Source: Pseudomonadota bacterium (GTDB lineage Bacteria; Pseudomonadota; Gammaproteobacteria; Steroidobacterales; Steroidobacteraceae). From it: DNA of 64,000 nucleotides. The position numbers were made by a program, and so were the translations under genes. The DNA lies in the NCBI GenBank assembly GCA_016704655.1, contig JADIZR010000001.1:426586-490585 (forward strand), written 5' to 3'. This document shows positions 8,769-18,459 of the stretch, in pieces. The notes under the pieces are model-generated. The model did no database searches. It was not told the origin of the DNA and saw nothing but the letters and a program-made list of their open reading frames with translations. Within the stretch, counting starts at the first letter, position 1; every line of letters begins with the position of its first letter.

Positions 8769-11700
8769 CCTGCTACGGGCCGACGAGGATGCACGCGCGA
8801 CGGCGTTGCAGGTCGACCGCAGCTTCATCGTCCAGGCGCCCGCGGGTTCGGGCAAGACCGAACTGCTGACGCAACGCTTCCTCGCGCTGCTCGCGGTGGT
8901 CGACCGGCCCGAGGCATTGCTCGCCATAACGTTTACCCGCAAGGCCGCGGCCGAGATGCGTAACCGTATTCTCGAGTCGCTGCGGCACTGCGAGGAACCG
9001 CAGTCGAAGCTGCGTGATGACACGCGTTCGCTGGCGCGCTGCGTGCTCGAAGTCGATACCCGCAACGACTGGGGCCTGCTGCGCAATCCGAGCCGCCTGC
9101 GCGTGCTGACGATCGACGCGCTCAACCAGTCACTCGCACGACGCCTTCCGGTGCTCTCGGGCCTCGGCGCCGGACTCGGCATCGACGAAGATGGTCTCGA
9201 GCTGTACGAGGAAGCGGCCGAACGCCTGCTGACGCACCTGCCAGCGGACGATCCACGCGTTGCAGAAGCCGTCGCGATCCTGCTCGAGCACCTCGACAAC
9301 AACGTCGGCAGGTTGATCGGGCTCGTCAGCAGCATGCTCGCGCGTCGCGAAGCGTGGCTGCCGGTGCTGCCCGCGAGCATCGACGACTACGGGCAGGCGG
9401 GCGAAGCCCGGCTCGCGCTCGAAGCTGCGCGCGCGGCGATCGTGCAGGACCATCTGGCGGGACTGGTCGAGGCGTTTCCTCCAGCGTTGCTGGCCGAAGC
9501 CTGCGTTTACGCGCAGGGTGCGGCGCAGGTGCTGCGCCAGGAGGGCAAGGAATCGCCGATCCTCGCCTGCGGCCAGGGAGTGCCGGGAGCGGATATCGAC
9601 GACGTGGCGCACTGGCAAGGCCTGGCCGAATTCCTGCTCACGGGCAAGGGCGAACCACGCAAGAGCTTCACTGTCGCAGTCGGCGTGAGGGCGCAGGACA
9701 GGAAGCGACCCGAACTCGCGGCTCTCAAGGTTCGCATCCAGTCGGTCGCCGATGAGTTCGCACGGCACGAAGAACTGTTCGAGCCGCTGGATGCCACGCG
9801 CGCGTTGCCCCCGTGCGAATACCAGGACGCCGAGTGGACCGTGCTGAAGTCGTTGCTGCTGGTGCTGCGACTGGCGGCCGCCGAGTTGAAGTTCGTCTTT
9901 GCCGAGCGCAAGGCGGCCGATTACCCGGAGTTCGCAGCGGCCGCCAGGCAGGCGCTGGGAACGGCGGCAGAACCGACGGACACCGCGCTCGTTCTCGATG
10001 CACGATTGCGTCATGTGCTGGTCGACGAGTTTCAGGACACGTCGGAGGGCCAGGTGCAGTTGTTGCGGAGCCTGACGGCCGGCTGGGAGCGCGGCGACGG
10101 TCGCACGCTGTTCCTCGTCGGCGATCCGATGCAGTCGATCTACCGCTTTCGTAATGCGGAGGTCGGGTTGTTCCTCGACGTGCGTGACCGCGGGCTCGGT
10201 GACATCGAGCTCGAACCGCTCACCTTGCGCGTGAACTTCCGCTCGACGCGGCCGATCGTGCAGTGGGTCAACCAGGCCTTTGCCCGCGTGCTGCCGCCGC
10301 GAGACGACGTGCTGCGTGGCGCCGTGAAGTATGCGGAAAGCGTGGCGGCGCCGCAGGCAACCGACGAAGGTGGCGTGCACGTCCACGCATTCCTGCGCAG
10401 CAGCCGGCGATTCGAGGCCCAGGCTGTCGCCGACATCATTCAGCGGCGTCACGCGGCAAAGTCCGATGCGCGCATCGCGATCCTCGTGCAGGGCCGCAGC
10501 CATCTGCTCGACATCGTGGCCGAACTCGCGCGGCGCGGCATCCGCTTCCAGGCGACCGACATCGATCCGCTGGGCGCGCGACCCGCCGTGCTCGACCTGC
10601 TGGCACTGACCCGAGCGCTGGCGCACCTGGGCGACCGTGCCGCCTGGATCGGCGTGTTGCGCGCGCCGTGGTGCGGCCTGACGCTGGCCGATTGCCTCGC
10701 GCTGCTCGGCGGCGACCGGCATGCGTCGGTCCCGCGTCTGCTGCGTGAGGAAACGCTGCGACAAAAGCTGGGAACCGAGGCACGACACCGGCTCGAACGT
10801 TGCCTGCCGGTGCTGGAGCAGGCCCTGGACGAAAAGCGGCGGTTTTGGACTGCGCGACGCCGTTGAGCGCTCCTGGCATTCCCTTGGCGGCCCCGCGACG
10901 CTCGGCAACGAGCGGGAGCTGGACGAGGCACATGCCTACCTCGATGCCCTGGGCGACGTGGAGGACGAAGCGCCCGGCGCGCCGGTGGACCTGGCCCGGC
11001 TCGCCGCAGCATTGCTGGAGTTGTATGCGCCAGCGCAGCCGCGGCCCGACACGTACGTCGAACTGCTGACGATCCACAAGTCGAAGGGACTGCAGTTCGA
11101 CACTGTGATCGTGCCGGGTCTGGACCGGGTCGGCGCGTCCGATACGCCGCCGTTGCTGCGCTGGCTAAAGGTGCCACGAAGCGACGGGCAGCAGTTGATC
11201 ATCGCGCCTGTCGCGGCGACCGGCGCCGAGGAAGCGAATCCGCTGTACCGGTGGCTCGACCGTCTCGAACGCGACAAGCTGTTGCAGGAGAAGCGCCGGC
11301 TGCTCTACGTTGCGGCGACGCGTGCAGAGCGCTCGTTGCACCTGCTCGGTTCGTGCGAAGTCATCGCCGACAAGAAGACGGGGGAGTTAAGCGTGCGGGC
11401 GCCGACGCAGGTCTCGGCCCTGGGTCTGCTGTGGGTCGAGCCGTCGGTGAGCGGCGAGTTCGAGCGCAGGCTCGCGGAGTCGGGCGACGTTGAGGGGGAG
11501 CAGGGGCGCGTCATCCCGCGTGATCCGGTGCTGCTGCGTTTGCCTGACGGCTGGCAACGTCCGGAAGCGCCGGTGGCACCGTCCATTGAAGTTCGCAGCC
11601 TCGTGCGTGCGACCGCAGCCGCCGCGATCGAGTTCGACTGGGTGACGGAAACGGCGCGCCACGTCGGCACCGTGGTGCACCGCGAGTTACAGCGCTGCGC

Positions 11701-12187
11701 GCGCGACGGTGGCGCCTTGCCCGGCAGCGTGGCGGAACGAGTTGCCTTGCAGCGACGCTATGCCGCAGAGCTCGCCGAGCTCGGCGTGCCGTACGACCGA
11801 CGCAGCGCCGCGGTCGAGAAAGCGTTGGAGGCGGTGCGTCGCACGCTCGCGGACGAGCGCGGGCGGTGGTTGCTCGACGCGTCGCACGCGTCAGCGCAAT
11901 CGGAGCTGGCGCTGACCGGTGTCGTCGACAACGGCCTTGTCAGCATCGTCATCGACCGGACCTTCCTCGATGCAACGGGGATGCGCTGGATCGTCGACTA
12001 CAAGACCAGCAGCCACGAGGGCGCGGGGCTCGATGAGTTCCTGGACAACGAGCGCGAGCGTTACCGCGCCCAGCTCGAGCGCTATGCGCAGCTCATGCAG
12101 GCTCTTGGCGACGAGCCGATCCGGCTCGGACTGTATTTCCCGCTGCTGTCGGGGTGGCGCGAATGGGCGCCCGGTACGATGGGTTGA
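8755..12187 (+). CDS. UvrD/AddA-like helicase-nuclease, interrupted by one frameshift
   Basis: Superfamily 1 helicase with a C-terminal nuclease, about 1143 residues once one frameshift is corrected. The ATG at 8755 gives FIVQAPAGSGKTELLTQRFL (Walker A), then AITFTRKAAAEM, VDEFQDTSEGQVQLL, VGDPMQSIYRFRNAE and NFRSTRPIVQWVNQAF. After position 10843 the frame must move by one base to continue with ELLTIHKSKGLQFDTVIVPG and RRLLYVAATRAERSL. The nuclease core WIVDYKTSSHEG is near the end. Removing one T from TTTT at 10843-10846 restores RRFGLRDAVERSW. It is either a consensus error or a recent lesion. With its upstream partner it probably processes double-strand ends. Confidence 0.85.
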
Positions 12188-12213
12188 TCGCAACGGATGG
12201 TTCGAACTGGACA

Positions 12214-13494
12214 CTACGGCCCTACTGCACCGATCTCGTCCACCGGCAGCAGGCGGTGCTCGTAGACGAACAGTTCGTCGCTGGAGTCGTCGCCGATCCG
12301 CAGCAGCAACAGTTCAAGCGGCTGCTGTCGGGCCTGGGCCTGCCGTGCACGCTGCAACAGGGCGTCCAGCGACCCTACCGGGGCACGGTCCGCGGTGACA
12401 ACCAGGTCGTAGTGCATCAGGCCGGAAGTTTCGGCGTCCGAGCCCGGGTCGACGTGGTGCACCATCAGCGCGGGTGAACCGACGATCAGGCCGGCGGTGA
12501 GCGACTCCGCGCTCGCGAACACGGCCCCGTCCAGCCACAGCCCACGTCGCTCGGTGATCTTCGCGGCGGGCGGCCAGCGTCCGTCCAGTGCCAGTTCTCG
12601 ACCGTCGCGACGCACGCGCAGGGACACCGGGTCCAGATGCCCGCGCAGGCCGTCCATCAGGTCGGTTACGGTGGGGAGGTCCCGCGTGGGCGCGCCGAGG
12701 CCGAGAACTTCGTCACCGACGCGCAGGTCGAGCGTGCCGGCCGGCAGGCGGGAGCGAGCGATGATCATGGTCAGTTCGTCGTTGTCATCGCGGGCGAAGT
12801 CGACGGCGGTCGCGGGCGGTGACGGGTCGCGGCCTGCCCGCAACAGGTCGAGCATCGTGCAGGCATAGGGCATGGGAACCGCGAAGCTCAAGCCTTCGAC
12901 GGATTCTTCCGTGACCTTGGCCGTGTTGATGCCGACGACCTGGCCGGTTTCGAGGCTGATCAGCGGACCGCCGGAATTGCCTTCGTTGATCGGGGCATCC
13001 GTCTGCAGCATGTTGACGCCGAGGCGCGTGGTCACCGCCGAGGTGATGCCGCGCGTGCCGGTGAAGCGAAATCCCCATGGGTGGCCGAAGGCGCCGACGG
13101 GGTGACCGACCGGCGGGATCTCGCTGCAACTCAAGGTCGGCGTGCGCGTCTGCGCGACCTGGCGGCTCGGTGCGAAGGCCAGCACGGCCAGGTCGAGGTA
13201 GGGGTCGACATAAAGGCGCGTGGCCGGGATCGCGTGCCCGTCCTTGAAGGCGATGGAGATCTTGCCGTAGGAATGGCCGGCGACGTGGGCGTTGGTGAGC
13301 ACCCAGCCACGCGTGGCATCCACGAGCAGGCCGGCGCCGAGCCAGCTGCCCTGGTCGTCCTCGATGAACGGTTGGCTGACGGCCGTTCGCACCTGCACGG
13401 TCCAGTCGGCGGCGGCGCGAAAGGCCTCCTCGCCCGGGCTCTCGGCATGGGCCATCGAGGTCAGCAGCAGCAGACAGAGCAGACGTTGGGACAT
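12214..13494 (-). CDS. Secreted trypsin-like serine protease (DegP/HtrA-type)
   Basis: Exported protease of about 426 residues; the ATG at 13494 gives a signal peptide (MSQRLLCLLLLTSMAHAES). An in-frame upstream start exists but adds an arginine-rich stretch unlike an export signal. The catalytic triad is visible: histidine in VLTNAHVAGHS, aspartate in YLDLAVLAF and serine in NEGNSGGPLISL. The C-terminal region (roughly residues 225-400) resembles divergent PDZ-like folds (RVGDEVLGLGAP, YDLVVTADRAPVGSLDALL). Its 3' end converges on the helicase gene 27 bases away. A role in envelope protein quality control is inferred from the family. Confidence 0.85.
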   Translation of the reverse strand: MSQRLLCLLLLTSMAHAESPGEEAFRAAADWTVQVRTAVSQPFIEDDQGSWLGAGLLVDATRGWVLTNAHVAGHSYGKISIAFKDGHAIPATRLYVDPYLDLAVLAFAPSRQVAQTRTPTLSCSEIPPVGHPVGAFGHPWGFRFTGTRGITSAVTTRLGVNMLQTDAPINEGNSGGPLISLETGQVVGINTAKVTEESVEGLSFAVPMPYACTMLDLLRAGRDPSPPATAVDFARDDNDELTMIIARSRLPAGTLDLRVGDEVLGLGAPTRDLPTVTDLMDGLRGHLDPVSLRVRRDGRELALDGRWPPAAKITERRGLWLDGAVFASAESLTAGLIVGSPALMVHHVDPGSDAETSGLMHYDLVVTADRAPVGSLDALLQRARQAQARQQPLELLLLRIGDDSSDELFVYEHRLLPVDEIGAVGP

Positions 13495-13718
13495 GTGGAA
13501 CCTGCAGTCATGCGCCCGTCGCGGGCAAACGGCGAAGAGTAATGCCTCGGCGGTATCAAGTGGCAACGGTGTGAGTTCGCGCGATCAGCGATGGCGCTTC
13601 AATCCGGTGGGCAAGCGTGTGCGCACGCAGCGGCTGATGTTTTCCTATGGTCTAATCGGTTGCACCCCGACGCTCGAGGGAGAGCCGGTGTCGCAACAAG
13701 ACCAGGGGGACGCACCGC

Positions 13719-14846
13719 ATGCGACTTGCCATAGGATCCGCGGCGCTGGCGACGCTACTCGTTGTGTTGACCGCGTGTGGAAGCGGTCGCGACGAGGCAG
13801 GTACCGCTCCGGCCGCCAATGATGAGAAGGTGCTGAACGTCTACAACTGGGCCGACTACGTCGCCGAGTCCACGATCGAGGACTTCGAGGCGCGAACCGG
13901 GATCAAGGTCAACTACGACGTCTACGATTCGAACGAGGTTCTCCAGACCAAGCTCCTGACGGGAGGCTCGGGGTACGACGTGGTCGTGCCCAGCGGAGCA
14001 CCGGCGCATCACCTGATCCAGGCCGGAGCGCTGCGTGCGCTCGACCGGTCGAAGCTCAAGAATCTGGCCAACCTGGATCCGCGGATTCTGCAGATCGTAA
14101 CCGCCTTCGACCCTGGTAACGCGCACGCCTTGCCGTATCTGTGGGGGACAACGGGCATTGGCTACAACCCGGATCTGGTCGAGAAAGCTCTCGGCACGCG
14201 GACTCTGGACAGCCTGGCTGCCGTGTTCGACCCGGCGATTGCGTCGAAGCTCGCGCAATGCGGGATCACGATGCTCGATGCGCCCAACGACATGTTCACC
14301 GTCGCTTTTCATTATCTCGGGCTGGATGGGAACAGCCAGCGACCGGAAGACTGGGCGGCGGCCGAGGCCGTGATCACGAAGGCGGCGCCCTACGTCCGTT
14401 ACTACCACTCGTCGCAGTACGTCAGCGATCTGGCGAGCGGTGAGGTCTGCGTGTCGATCGGCTGGAGCGGCGCACTGCAGCAGGCGCGGTCCCGCGGCGC
14501 GCAGGCTGAAAGCCCGGTTGAGGTCGTGTACGTGATCCCGAAGGAGGGGGCGATGATCTGGTTCGACATGTTGGCCATACCGACCGATGCGCCGCACCCG
14601 CAGAACGCGTACGCGTTCCTCGACTACCTGATGGAGCCGAAGGTCATCGCGGATATCACGAACGCCGTCGGGGAGGCCAACGGCAACGCGGCCGCGCTGC
14701 CGTTCGTCGCCGAGACGCTGCGGAACGATCCCTCGATCTATCCGACGAACGAGGTCTTCAAGCGGCTATATCCCGATCAGCCGTGGTCACCGGAGATGAA
14801 CCGCGAGATCGCGCGGGCGTGGACCCGGATCAAGACCGGGGAGTAG
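13719..14846 (+). CDS. Polyamine-type ABC transporter substrate-binding lipoprotein (PotD/PotF-like)
   Basis: Periplasmic binding protein of 375 residues with a lipoprotein signal (MRLAIGSAALATLLVVLTAC; acylation cysteine at residue 20). The mature N-terminus NVYNWADYVAESTIEDFE is the hallmark of PotD/PotF proteins that bind spermidine or putrescine. Later stretches such as GGSGYDVVVPSGAPAHHL and PYLWGTTGIGYNPDLV fit the same family. GGGGAC-type purine-rich sequence precedes the start. No Pot permease or ATPase lies nearby, so it either serves a transporter encoded elsewhere or has another role. Confidence 0.9.
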   Translation: MRLAIGSAALATLLVVLTACGSGRDEAGTAPAANDEKVLNVYNWADYVAESTIEDFEARTGIKVNYDVYDSNEVLQTKLLTGGSGYDVVVPSGAPAHHLIQAGALRALDRSKLKNLANLDPRILQIVTAFDPGNAHALPYLWGTTGIGYNPDLVEKALGTRTLDSLAAVFDPAIASKLAQCGITMLDAPNDMFTVAFHYLGLDGNSQRPEDWAAAEAVITKAAPYVRYYHSSQYVSDLASGEVCVSIGWSGALQQARSRGAQAESPVEVVYVIPKEGAMIWFDMLAIPTDAPHPQNAYAFLDYLMEPKVIADITNAVGEANGNAAALPFVAETLRNDPSIYPTNEVFKRLYPDQPWSPEMNREIARAWTRIKTGE

Positions 14847-14960
14847 GAGCTGAAGCGGGGCCGCGGAACGCAGAGCGTCCGCTCACGCCGCAGGGCGGCG
14901 CCGACGATCGATCCCGCCGTTGGCTACGATACGCTGCCGGCCAGCGCGGGAGAGATCACC

Positions 14961-15863
14961 ATGACGGACGACCGACCAATGCAGCATGCGAGTGACTTCG
15001 ATCCCGAAGTGCTGCTGATTTTTGATCAGTATGTGCACGGCGATATCGATCGTCGCACGTTCCTGGCGCGGGTGGGAAAGTTCGCGGTCGGCACGGTGAC
15101 GGCCGCGGGCTTGCTGGGTGCTCTGAATCCGCGCTTTGCCGAGGCGCAGCAGATTGCGCCCACGGATGCGCGGCTCGAGGCGCGGTACGTCGAATACGAT
15201 TCGCCCAAGGGGCATGGCAAGGCGCGCGGTTACCTGGTGCGACCGGCCAAGGCCAAGGGATCGCTGCCGCTTGTGCTGGTCGTGCACGAGAATCGCGGAT
15301 TGAACCCGCACATCGAGGACGTCGCGCGGAGAGTGGCCCTCGAGCAATTCGTAGCGCTCGCACCCGATGCGCTGTTTCCACTCGGGGGCTACCCCGGGGA
15401 CGAGGACCGGGCACGGACGCTGTTCCAGACGCTCGATCAGCCCAAGGCGTTTGAAGACTTCATTGCCGCGACGCAGCACCTCCGCGCCCAGCCCGGCACC
15501 CGCGACCGTCTCGGCGTCGTCGGCTTCTGTTACGGCGGCGCGATTGGCAACCGGCTCGCGGTGGCATTGCCCGACCTGGCGGCGGCGGTGCCGTTCTACG
15601 GCAGCGCGCCGCCACTCGACGACGTGGGCGCGATCAAGGCCGAACTGCTGCTGCATTTCGCCGCGAACGACGAACGGGTCAATGCCAGCTGGCCGCCGTT
15701 CGAGGCGGCGCTGAGGGCGGCCGGCGTGAAGCACACCGCGCATGTCTACCCGAATACGCAGCACGGGTTCCACAACGACACGACGCCGCGCTACGACGCG
15801 GAGGCGGCGCAGCTGGCCTGGCGTCGGACGGTGGAGTTGTTCAATCGCGTCTTGCGCAGTTAA
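14961..15863 (+). CDS. Dienelactone hydrolase family protein with Tat-type leader
   Basis: Alpha/beta hydrolase of 300 residues. An N-terminal region DIDRRTFLARVGKFAVGTVT followed by an alanine-rich segment resembles a twin-arginine export signal. The nucleophile elbow is GFCYGGAIGN with cysteine in place of serine, as in carboxymethylenebutenolidase. The aspartate is in HFAANDERVN and the histidine in NTQHGFHNDTTPRYD. VHENRGLNPHIEDVARR is the conserved oxyanion region. These proteins hydrolyse lactones or act as general esterases; the substrate is unknown. It converges with the small membrane protein gene 6 bases downstream. Confidence 0.88.
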   Translation: MTDDRPMQHASDFDPEVLLIFDQYVHGDIDRRTFLARVGKFAVGTVTAAGLLGALNPRFAEAQQIAPTDARLEARYVEYDSPKGHGKARGYLVRPAKAKGSLPLVLVVHENRGLNPHIEDVARRVALEQFVALAPDALFPLGGYPGDEDRARTLFQTLDQPKAFEDFIAATQHLRAQPGTRDRLGVVGFCYGGAIGNRLAVALPDLAAAVPFYGSAPPLDDVGAIKAELLLHFAANDERVNASWPPFEAALRAAGVKHTAHVYPNTQHGFHNDTTPRYDAEAAQLAWRRTVELFNRVLRS

Positions 15864-15869
15864 GCGAAG

Positions 15870-16253
15870 TCATCGACCGAGCCCGACGGGTGTCAGCAGC
15901 AACGTGCCGAAGCCGAGCAACAGCAGCAGTTCGACGGCGACGCTGACAAGAATGGCGGGACCGGCTCGCCGCGCGCGGTACTCGTACAACCCGAGGCCGG
16001 CGAGCAGGGCATTGACCAGTACCGCGAACAGGCTGACGCTGGTGATCAGTTCGGCTGACGTGGTCGAACGCACCAGAAAGCAGAGCAGCGCCAGGCCCAG
16101 ATAAACGGCGCCGATGCGTCGGCCGACCAGCAGGGCGCCGACGCTCGGTTCGATGCGCCAGCGTTTCAGCATCAGTCGACCAGCGAACAGCCAGCCGGCC
16201 CCGAGCAACACGGCGGCAATGCACGTCACGACCGTAAGCGCGTGAAAGCTCAT
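15870..16253 (-). CDS. Small four-helix membrane protein, coupled to the doc toxin gene
   Basis: Protein of 127 residues with four hydrophobic segments (about 5-23, 46-62, 70-90 and 102-122) separated by short basic loops such as GRLMLKRWRIEP and LYEYRARRAG. I do not recognise a function; the shape resembles small DUF-type integral membrane proteins. The ATG at 16253 overlaps the toxin stop as ATGA, so it is probably translated together with the toxin. That makes it either a third member of the module or a downstream passenger. Confidence 0.65.
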   Translation of the reverse strand: MSFHALTVVTCIAAVLLGAGWLFAGRLMLKRWRIEPSVGALLVGRRIGAVYLGLALLCFLVRSTTSAELITSVSLFAVLVNALLAGLGLYEYRARRAGPAILVSVAVELLLLLGFGTLLLTPVGLGR

Positions 16254-16675
16254 GGGGATTCCGTGGCCGGGGGCGCACGCAGGGTCCCGACGATGGGCGC
16301 CGAGTGGGTGGAGATCCAATCGGAAAGTTGATCTTCGGTGAGGTTGCCGGCGGCGAGTTGCAGGAAGGTCGTGACGCACTGTGCGTCCGTGGCGATGAGT
16401 TCGAAACCGTTCAGGTCCAGGAACAGTTCCGCGACGACCAGGCTGGTACGCTTGTTTCCGTCCAGGAACGGGTGATTGCGGGAGAGTCCGAAAGCGTAGC
16501 TCGCGGCCAGACGCGCGATTGATTGCTCGCCGTAGGCGAACTGGTTCTGCGGTCGTGCCATGGCCGACTCGAGCAGTCCGCGATCACGCACGCCGGGCTG
16601 GCCGCCGTGCTCGGCCAGTTGCTCGTCATGAATAGCGAGTACGACCTCGAGGTCGATCCAGACCGGCTCTGTCAT
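16250..16675 (-). CDS. doc: Doc-type Fic domain toxin (death on curing)
   Basis: Fic-fold protein of 141 residues. The active-site motif is HPFLDGNKRTS near residues 67-77, with catalytic histidine and anion-binding GNKR. Short Fic proteins of this shape are Doc toxins, which in the phage P1 system phosphorylate EF-Tu. The N-terminus (IHDEQLAEHGGQPGVRDRG) and the ARPQNQFAYGE segment match Doc rather than long Fic AMP-transferases. The partner 15 bases upstream is an AbrB/MazE-type antitoxin rather than Phd. The gene is coupled to the downstream membrane protein. Confidence 0.92.
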   Translation of the reverse strand: MTEPVWIDLEVVLAIHDEQLAEHGGQPGVRDRGLLESAMARPQNQFAYGEQSIARLAASYAFGLSRNHPFLDGNKRTSLVVAELFLDLNGFELIATDAQCVTTFLQLAAGNLTEDQLSDWISTHSAPIVGTLRAPPATESP

Positions 16676-16691
16676 AGAGGTTGGGTTCAGG

Positions 16692-16916
16692 CTACTTCGC
16701 GAGTTCGCGAAGTACGGCGCGACGCTTCTTCATGATCTTGCGGGCAGCCGTCATCTGCGATTCGAACTCGGGGTTGTACGGGGTCAATCGATAGCCGTCG
16801 GGAGACTCGGTCAGGTAGACCGCGTCGCCCTTGTCGAGCTTCAGGCGCGCCAGAACTTCCTTGGAGAAGACGACCCCGGCAGAGTTACCTACGGCGGTGA
16901 GTTTGAGCTTGATCAT
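16692..16916 (-). CDS. AbrB/MazE-family antitoxin
   Basis: DNA-binding antitoxin of 74 residues. The swapped-hairpin DNA-binding domain is clear: IKLKLTAVGNSAGVVFSKEV, then LARLKLDKGDAVYLTESPDG. The C-terminal tail (ESQMTAARKIMKKRRAVLRE) is basic and helical, as expected of the toxin-neutralising part. It is first in the operon, as antitoxin genes usually are, and a perfect palindrome lies 8 bases upstream of the start. Autorepression through that palindrome is inferred from the family. Confidence 0.9.
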   Translation of the reverse strand: MIKLKLTAVGNSAGVVFSKEVLARLKLDKGDAVYLTESPDGYRLTPYNPEFESQMTAARKIMKKRRAVLRELAK

Positions 16917-16924
16917 CGCTGAAC

Positions 16925-16944
16925 GTTATTACAGATGTAATAAC
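16925..16944. promoter_or_regulatory. Palindromic operator of the AbrB-Doc operon
   Basis: GTTATTACA and TGTAATAAC form perfect 9-bp arms around GA, in an otherwise GC-rich genome, 8-28 bases before the antitoxin start. The TAATAAC part could also act as a -10 element on the minus strand, so a bound antitoxin would block the promoter. Confidence 0.65.
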
Positions 16945-17152
16945 ATTTCAAGTCTGTCCAGCACGGAAGTCTTGCTGATTTCACATAAAAATAATCCCTG
17001 AATTCAGGCATGATTCCCGGACAATCGCGGGAAATAGCCGCGTTATCGTTGCTTTTTCAAGGACCTGGGCACTCTGCTGCCGCGAGCCTTCGAACCGGGG
17101 TTGGTGCGACGAGGCCTCAGGGCAGTCAGGCGCGGAACCTGGTGCAAGCCAC

Positions 17153-17935
17153 CTACAGCGTGCCGCCGACGCTGAACTGACGGCGGCCGGTTGCATCAGC
17201 CGGTCCCAGCAGTTGCAGCGACCGCTCCATCGCTGGCGGCACCGGTCCGCGCGGTGCCAGCGTTCCTTCGAACGCGAAATTGCGGGCGCGGCTCAATGTG
17301 AGTTGCGCGTCGACCGCGAACGGGCCGTCCTTATCCTTGACCTGCGCCGTCAGGTTCGCCGGGTCCTGCGGCACCGAGAGCGACGGCTTCGGCTGTGCGG
17401 CCGGAAATATCGCGTGAAAACTGCCCACGGGTGCATTGCGCGGCGGCGGCGCAATCAGGCCGTCGAGATCGAGCGTGCCTTGGAGCGTCGTGGGCCAGCC
17501 CCGTTGCAGGTCGATCGCATCGAAGTGCCCGGTCACGCGACCCTGCCAGCCTTTCGGCATGCCGTGCGGCAGCGCATTCAAAGCGGTGAGCGGAAGCTCG
17601 AGTCGGGTCGTCCGCAGATTGACGTCTCGACCAGTAAACGACAGGTCGAAGTCTGTCTCGACTGAACCATCCGTGCGCGTGAGCTTCGCATGACCGGCGA
17701 TGCGGCCGGTCAGCAGTCGCAGCGGTGCAATGTTCCAGTCGGCATCGCCGATCGCGGCGCCGCGCCACGAGAGTGTGCTGGCGCGTCCCGACCAGACTGA
17801 ACCGCTGAACGCGCCTGCTTCGATGCCGGCCTTGCGCAGGGGGCCCGCTGCCACTCCCGCGGGTAGCGTGGCAAGTGCAAAGGCGAGCAGGGCCAGCACG
17901 CCGAGCGCGACCAGCCAGACGGTGCGTCGTGTCAC
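17153..17935 (-). CDS. gspN: Type II secretion system protein N
   Basis: Bitopic inner-membrane component of the type II secretion machine, 260 residues. One N-terminal helix (TVWLVALGVLALLAFALATL) anchors a periplasmic domain with features of GspN: GIEAGAFSGSVWSGRASTL, then NIAPLRLLTGRIAGHAKL and LQGTLDLDGLIAPPP. It is the last gene of a gspG-H-I-J-K-L-M-N run on the minus strand and follows gspM by 29 bases. The 236 bases to the antitoxin gene contain only the operator and no further gene I can support. Confidence 0.85.
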   Translation of the reverse strand: MTRRTVWLVALGVLALLAFALATLPAGVAAGPLRKAGIEAGAFSGSVWSGRASTLSWRGAAIGDADWNIAPLRLLTGRIAGHAKLTRTDGSVETDFDLSFTGRDVNLRTTRLELPLTALNALPHGMPKGWQGRVTGHFDAIDLQRGWPTTLQGTLDLDGLIAPPPRNAPVGSFHAIFPAAQPKPSLSVPQDPANLTAQVKDKDGPFAVDAQLTLSRARNFAFEGTLAPRGPVPPAMERSLQLLGPADATGRRQFSVGGTL

Positions 17936-17964
17936 CGGAAAAGTGCCTTGGGCAAGAAGCGCAA

Positions 17965-18459
17965 TCAGCCCGCTGCGCCAGCGTGCTTCAGGCTCAGCGT
18001 CGCGTTGACGAAGCCGGGTGCAGTAGAGGCGCCGACGGTGGCGGATTCAATGCTCACGCCGTACTGCTGCTGCAGGCTGGCGAGCCAGGTGATCAGCGCA
18101 TCGAACGACGCGGCTTCGATGCGCAGTCGCAGGCCGTTGTTGCCGTCCGGACTCTGGTCGCGCAGCGAGTTGCCGAGCCCGGCTTCGCGCGCCGTGCGGT
18201 CGACCAGCACGACCAGTGAATCGCCGCCGCCTCCAGCCTGTGCCGCGCCCGCCGCGGCCATGGCTTGCGGCGCCGACGCCTGCATCCAGGCGAGGTCGGC
18301 CGTCTTCTGCGCGACGCGCGCAGCCATCCGCTTGCCGGACGTCTGGAACGGCAGCACCAGCACGAGGTAAACGAGTGCGACGGCGACGAGCGCGCCGGCG
18401 GCATAGACGAGGTTGCGTTCGCGTTCGCTCAGGTTGTCGAACCAGTCACGCACGTTCAT
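17965..18459 (-). CDS. gspM: Type II secretion system protein M
   Basis: Inner-membrane component of 164 residues that pairs with GspL. The N-terminus MNVRDWFDNLSERERNLVYA is the typical cytoplasmic segment, followed by one helix (AGALVAVALVYLVLVLPF) and a periplasmic ferredoxin-like domain with a coiled start. A glycine/alanine linker (AAAGAAQAGGGGDSLVVLVD) interrupts the domain. The start overlaps the end of gspL by 4 bases, which fits co-translation of the two partners. Confidence 0.9.
   Translation of the reverse strand: MNVRDWFDNLSERERNLVYAAGALVAVALVYLVLVLPFQTSGKRMAARVAQKTADLAWMQASAPQAMAAAGAAQAGGGGDSLVVLVDRTAREAGLGNSLRDQSPDGNNGLRLRIEAASFDALITWLASLQQQYGVSIESATVGASTAPGFVNATLSLKHAGAAG

Noticed and set aside
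16981..17196. Minus-strand frame of 71 codons between gspN and the antitoxin gene
   Set aside because: It overlaps the gspN end, has no ribosome site and no protein-like pattern.
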